Below are positions 62,694 to 64,000 of a stretch of 64,000 nt of DNA, in pieces. The stretch lies in the NCBI GenBank assembly GCA_019931245.1, contig JAINDL010000045.1, forward strand, positions 1 through 64,000, given 5' to 3'. The position numbers were made by a program, and so were the translations under genes. Within the stretch, counting starts at the first letter, position 1; the number at the start of each line of letters is the position of its first letter. Source of the DNA: Bryobacteraceae bacterium CoA2 C42 (GTDB taxonomy: Bacteria > Acidobacteriota > Terriglobia > Bryobacterales > Bryobacteraceae). The notes under the pieces were generated by a model. That model was not told where the DNA came from and made no database searches. It saw only the letters and a list, made by a program, of their open reading frames with translations.

Positions 62694-63218
62694 CTAGGAA
62701 TTGGGACGCACGACGCGGGGGGCTGATTCCCAGGCGTTTTCGCGGCCGCCGATCTCCTCCCAGTACTTGTTGAACGGACTGGTGGCGGTGAAGACGAACC
62801 GCCGCTCACCCAACTTGATCTGCTGGCCGAGCCACGGCGAAAAGGTGCTGGTGGTGTAGAAGCGGCTAGGCTGATTCGGGATCGGGCCGCCGACGGGACC
62901 GCCGATGGAGCCCTCGTCGGTCCCGTCGGAGAGCAGGAAGCTCTTGGGGTCGATGGTCGAGACCGGGCGGCCGGTGCCGGCGATCTTCATGGTGAAGAAG
63001 TCGTTGAAGCTGAAGACAGCCTCCACGGCTTCGTCGGGACGGGGTTCGCCGCTGGTGCCGCCGTTGCGGGCCCAGTCGCGGGCGGCGTCAAGAAAGCACT
63101 GCTCGGCGGTCTGATTCATCTGTTGCGCCATCCGGACGCCGTTTGCAATGAAGTCTGGCGTGGCAGCCTCCGTATCCGCCCATGATTTTCCGCGCGCATC
63201 CCGCCCGGTCGCTACCAC
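62694..63218 (-). CDS. Hypothetical protein, possibly phage-derived
   Basis: Predicted protein of 174 aa that I do not recognise. The GTG at 63218 is preceded by TTGGAGG at a normal distance and is preferred to the longer frame beginning at 63392 or to ATG 63131. Visible segments are MAQQMNQTAEQCFLDAARDWAR, VFSFNDFFTMKIAGTG, a Gly/Pro patch GGPVGGPIPNQP and FSPWLGQQIKLGERRFVFTA. There is no signal peptide or membrane helix. It lies directly ahead of the baseplate-like pseudogene on the same strand, so both may come from one prophage-like or contractile-tail remnant; that link is only positional. Confidence 0.5.
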   Translation of the reverse strand: MVATGRDARGKSWADTEAATPDFIANGVRMAQQMNQTAEQCFLDAARDWARNGGTSGEPRPDEAVEAVFSFNDFFTMKIAGTGRPVSTIDPKSFLLSDGTDEGSIGGPVGGPIPNQPSRFYTTSTFSPWLGQQIKLGERRFVFTATSPFNKYWEEIGGRENAWESAPRVVRPNS

Positions 63219-63532
63219 TTGTCCTCCAATATGCCCGCCCCCGGTGCCCCTCTCGGGCCCCGGAAAAGAACGTCCAAACAGGACAAGGGTGATCGATCGG
63301 TTCGTGATGGATCGCAAAAGTACCGAAATATTGGCCGAAATTCCTCCGTAAAGCCACTTTTTTCCCAAAAAGCAAAGCCACCACAAAGCCAATTCTCCGC
63401 CCCGGCCTCATCGCCACGCCCGCCTGCCGTCTCCCCGTGCCTGCCGCCCTTACCGATCAACCAGGCCCCGGCAATCTCGGCCGGCGCCCACGCGCGAGAT
63501 TTACCTGGCTTCCCATTCCAAACCGTAAGCGT

Positions 63533-63577
63533 CCTGCCCACCTATCCCCTGCCCTCTTATCCCCTGCCCACCTATCC
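63533..63577. repeat. Three 15-bp tandem repeats
   Basis: CCTGCCCACCTATCC (63533-63547), CCTGCCCTCTTATCC (63548-63562) and CCTGCCCACCTATCC (63563-63577). The outer units are identical and the middle one differs at two positions. The array ends one base before an ATG at 63579. The 63219-63532 stretch to its left contains no supported gene. Confidence 0.85.
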
Positions 63578-63578
63578 A

Positions 63579-63905
63579 ATGACTCTTGCCGTCCTCCTGC
63601 GCGACAACGCCGACCCCAAAACCGGACTCGAACACGGAACCCAGGTGGGAGACGGCGGATTCATCCTGAAACCATCCGACGGTGCCGGAACCAGCCGCAA
63701 GTGGAAGGCCCATGCCTTCTCCAACGGCCCCATCAATGGCGACACACGAAATCCACGTGTCCGCAACATCCCCATTCCCCCGAACTGGTTCGCTCCCGAC
63801 CATCCGCTGACCGGCCAGCAACGCCTTCCCGGAACTTACCGAATTCTATCTTCCCTGTTGACAACACCTTACGGCAAGATCCGCCCCCGTCCGCCCCGTT
63901 CCTAG
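63579..63905 (+). CDS. Hypothetical ORF, 108 aa
   Basis: The frame from ATG 63579 encodes MTLAVLLRDNADPKTGLEHG, then KWKAHAFSNGPINGDTRNP and IPIPPNWFAPDHPLTGQQRLPG, ending near RPRPPRS. I do not recognise it. The plus-strand frame stays open to the left (to 63219), and a minus-strand frame (63501-63821) also overlaps it, so coding status is uncertain. The tandem repeats lie directly upstream, in place of a ribosome-binding site. The last 95 bp of the window after it show nothing recognisable. Confidence 0.35.
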   Translation: MTLAVLLRDNADPKTGLEHGTQVGDGGFILKPSDGAGTSRKWKAHAFSNGPINGDTRNPRVRNIPIPPNWFAPDHPLTGQQRLPGTYRILSSLLTTPYGKIRPRPPRS

Positions 63906-64000
63906 GCCAACATCGTCACGTGGCCGCTCCTCCGTCCGCCGGTCCCCAGGGCAGGGATGCCGCCCACGACACCGCAAAAAACGAAGCCATTTTCCGCGGC

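Overview
The window reads as chromosomal DNA of a high-GC acidobacterium, most likely of the Solibacter/Bryobacter group. The grounds are family content, not a database search: three very large Oar-type TonB-dependent receptors (about 1,120-1,145 aa) with a carboxypeptidase-regulatory-like N-terminus and a C-terminal Phe; a DUF1549/DUF1553 plus DUF1501 pair; a CRTAC1/TPR pair; two exported D-aminoacylases; and a beta-propeller protein ending in what looks like the TIGR03437 domain typical of Solibacter. No rRNA, tRNA or CRISPR array was seen.

Layout. 0-7.8 kb: an Oar-type receptor (-), a secreted HtrA-like protein lacking two of its three catalytic residues, an M81 (MlrC-like) metallopeptidase and a five-Asp-box sialidase-like protein. 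7.8-8.75 kb: a gene-free, partly AT-rich stretch holding a second copy of a 59-bp repeat that also lies at the window start. 8.75-13.5 kb: a tight operon mazG - GNAT - OSBS/NSAR-type enolase - EamA transporter - MFS transporter, closed by a strong two-way terminator. 13.5-19.9 kb: DUF4397 protein, SDR, TolC-like protein and the YVTN/TIGR03437 protein. 19.9-30.7 kb: a long co-directional run of TPR lipoprotein, di-haem-motif HEAT protein, CPBP (CAAX-like) protease, rlmH, accD, D-aminoacylase and ABC-F ATPase. 30.7-43.6 kb: an Oar receptor, a YtxJ-like monothiol protein, then TetR - TolC - MFP - RND pump - a three-domain AMP-ligase/ACP/PlsC fusion. 44-51.3 kb: a leftward unit of Oar receptor, DUF1549/1553 and DUF1501, with a terminator hairpin inside it. 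51.4-54.4 kb: TPR and CRTAC1 genes overlapping tail to tail. 54.4-64 kb: an accessory tract with IS3-type and IS630-type transposase fragments, a serine-recombinase tail, a frameshifted baseplate-like gene, a different TonB receptor, a darcynin/TetR divergent pair and several unrecognised ORFs.

How the genes may work together. The GNAT plus OSBS/NSAR pair resembles the known succinylation/racemisation route that converts D- to L-amino acids. Two exported N-acyl-D-amino-acid hydrolases and two adjacent transporters would fit uptake and recycling of D-amino acids. The TetR regulator has two near-identical palindromes upstream of its start, 30 bp centre to centre, and probably controls the RND pump and the coupled acyl-activating/acyltransferase fusion. 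The receptor - DUF1549/1553 - DUF1501 unit fits uptake and breakdown of a complex outer-membrane substrate. Coordinates were read from the sequence. Domain assignments are from motif recognition by eye and no search was run.
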